This document shows, one piece after another, positions 63,605-64,000 of a stretch of 64,000 nt of DNA. The notes under the pieces were generated by a model. The model saw only the letters and a list, made by a program, of their open reading frames with translations, did not search any database and was not told the origin of the DNA. A program made the translations under genes and the position numbers. Location of the stretch: assembly GCA_949775045.1 (NCBI GenBank), contig OX459109.1, positions 2,929,033-2,993,032 on the forward strand, in the 5' to 3' direction. The DNA is from Metridium senile. Lineage: Eukaryota > Cnidaria > Anthozoa > Actiniaria > Metridiidae. The number at the start of each line of letters is the position of its first letter. Position 1 is the first letter of the stretch.

Positions 63605-64000
63605 GTTAGTACCTCTCTTTTTTTTTTTTTCATTTTAATGTTTTACATGTATTAGTAGGTAATATGTAAATAAAACAAAGGTTTTCGTTCTTTTTGATGA
63701 CAAATTTTTGTTGTTGATATATCTAAAAAGTAAGAAAGATTTCCACATTTAACTAATGCAAAATCTCAAATACAACTTTTAATTTGCAGGCTCCTCCTCC
63801 GTTTACCGTACAAAATTTACGCAATTCAATAGAAAAACAAGTTAAGCAATAGAACGAAACTAACAAAGAATACAATATTTTTCCATTCTACGTACGGTGG
63901 AGGACCCTTTTGCATTTTTACTTGGAACTTTTTTTGCTAGCAACTACCATGGTTTACCCAAAGCCATCGTTATTTCAAACACAAACTTTTTTTTTTTTGG
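63605..64000. other. Intron 63, truncated by window end
   Basis: No further Calx-beta exon is visible. A CAG at 63791 precedes 20 open codons then TAG with no Calx-beta features, so it is not called. Weak inverted CTCCGTTTACCGTAC / GTACGGTGGAGGACC lies at 63795-63908. Confidence 0.6.

Noticed and set aside
63789..63851. Possible exon after TTTGCAG at 63791
   Set aside because: Only about 20 codons before a TAG, no Calx-beta pattern and no donor.

Overview
The window is metazoan genomic DNA: AT-rich, with many short exons, GT-AG introns, microsatellites and MITE-like elements, and no bacterial gene organisation. One giant plus-strand gene spans almost all of it. I could chain 63 coding exons (about 1949-63604, 15,165 nt, 5,055 codons) with consistent phase at every junction. 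The product starts with a signal peptide and then has about 35 Calx-beta repeats. One LamG/pentraxin-like module is nested near codons 1270-1470, and one EAR/EPTP beta-propeller near codons 3110-3450. This order is diagnostic of the very large adhesion GPCR ADGRV1 (VLGR1/GPR98). The last Calx-beta repeats, the GAIN domain and the seven-helix region are not in the window and should lie downstream. The host is most likely a cnidarian (an anthozoan such as a coral or sea anemone), judged from repeat style and transposon fragments; this is inference.

Layout: 1-1948 is upstream DNA with a duplicated block at 1440-bp spacing. 1949-2000 is the inferred first coding exon. 2523-16652 carries the N-terminal Calx-beta array. 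17277-19299 is the LamG insertion. 19962-43750 is the central Calx-beta array. 43760-46537 is the EAR propeller, and 46926-63604 is the distal Calx-beta array. The final 400 bp are intron.

The 7.7-kb intron at 31354-39080 contains a DNA transposon of about 6.5 kb (32463-39004). It has inverted repeats of about 540-590 bp with regularly spaced subterminal motifs. It carries an apparently intact three-exon gene of 1,617 codons. The protein has two CxxC...HxxC modules at the N terminus, a transposase-like core, an XPG/FEN (PIN-like) acidic pattern, an eight-cysteine motif and an acidic tail. My best guess is an Academ-type element.

Other introns hold microsatellites (GAT/ATC, TTTG/CAAA, CCAT, TTCG, CCT), palindromic MITEs of which several families recur in different introns, and probable Crypton-like gene fragments. 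At four places a short piece of exon with its splice site has been tandemly duplicated into the adjacent intron (introns 21, 31, 32 and 37), which could create alternative splice sites.
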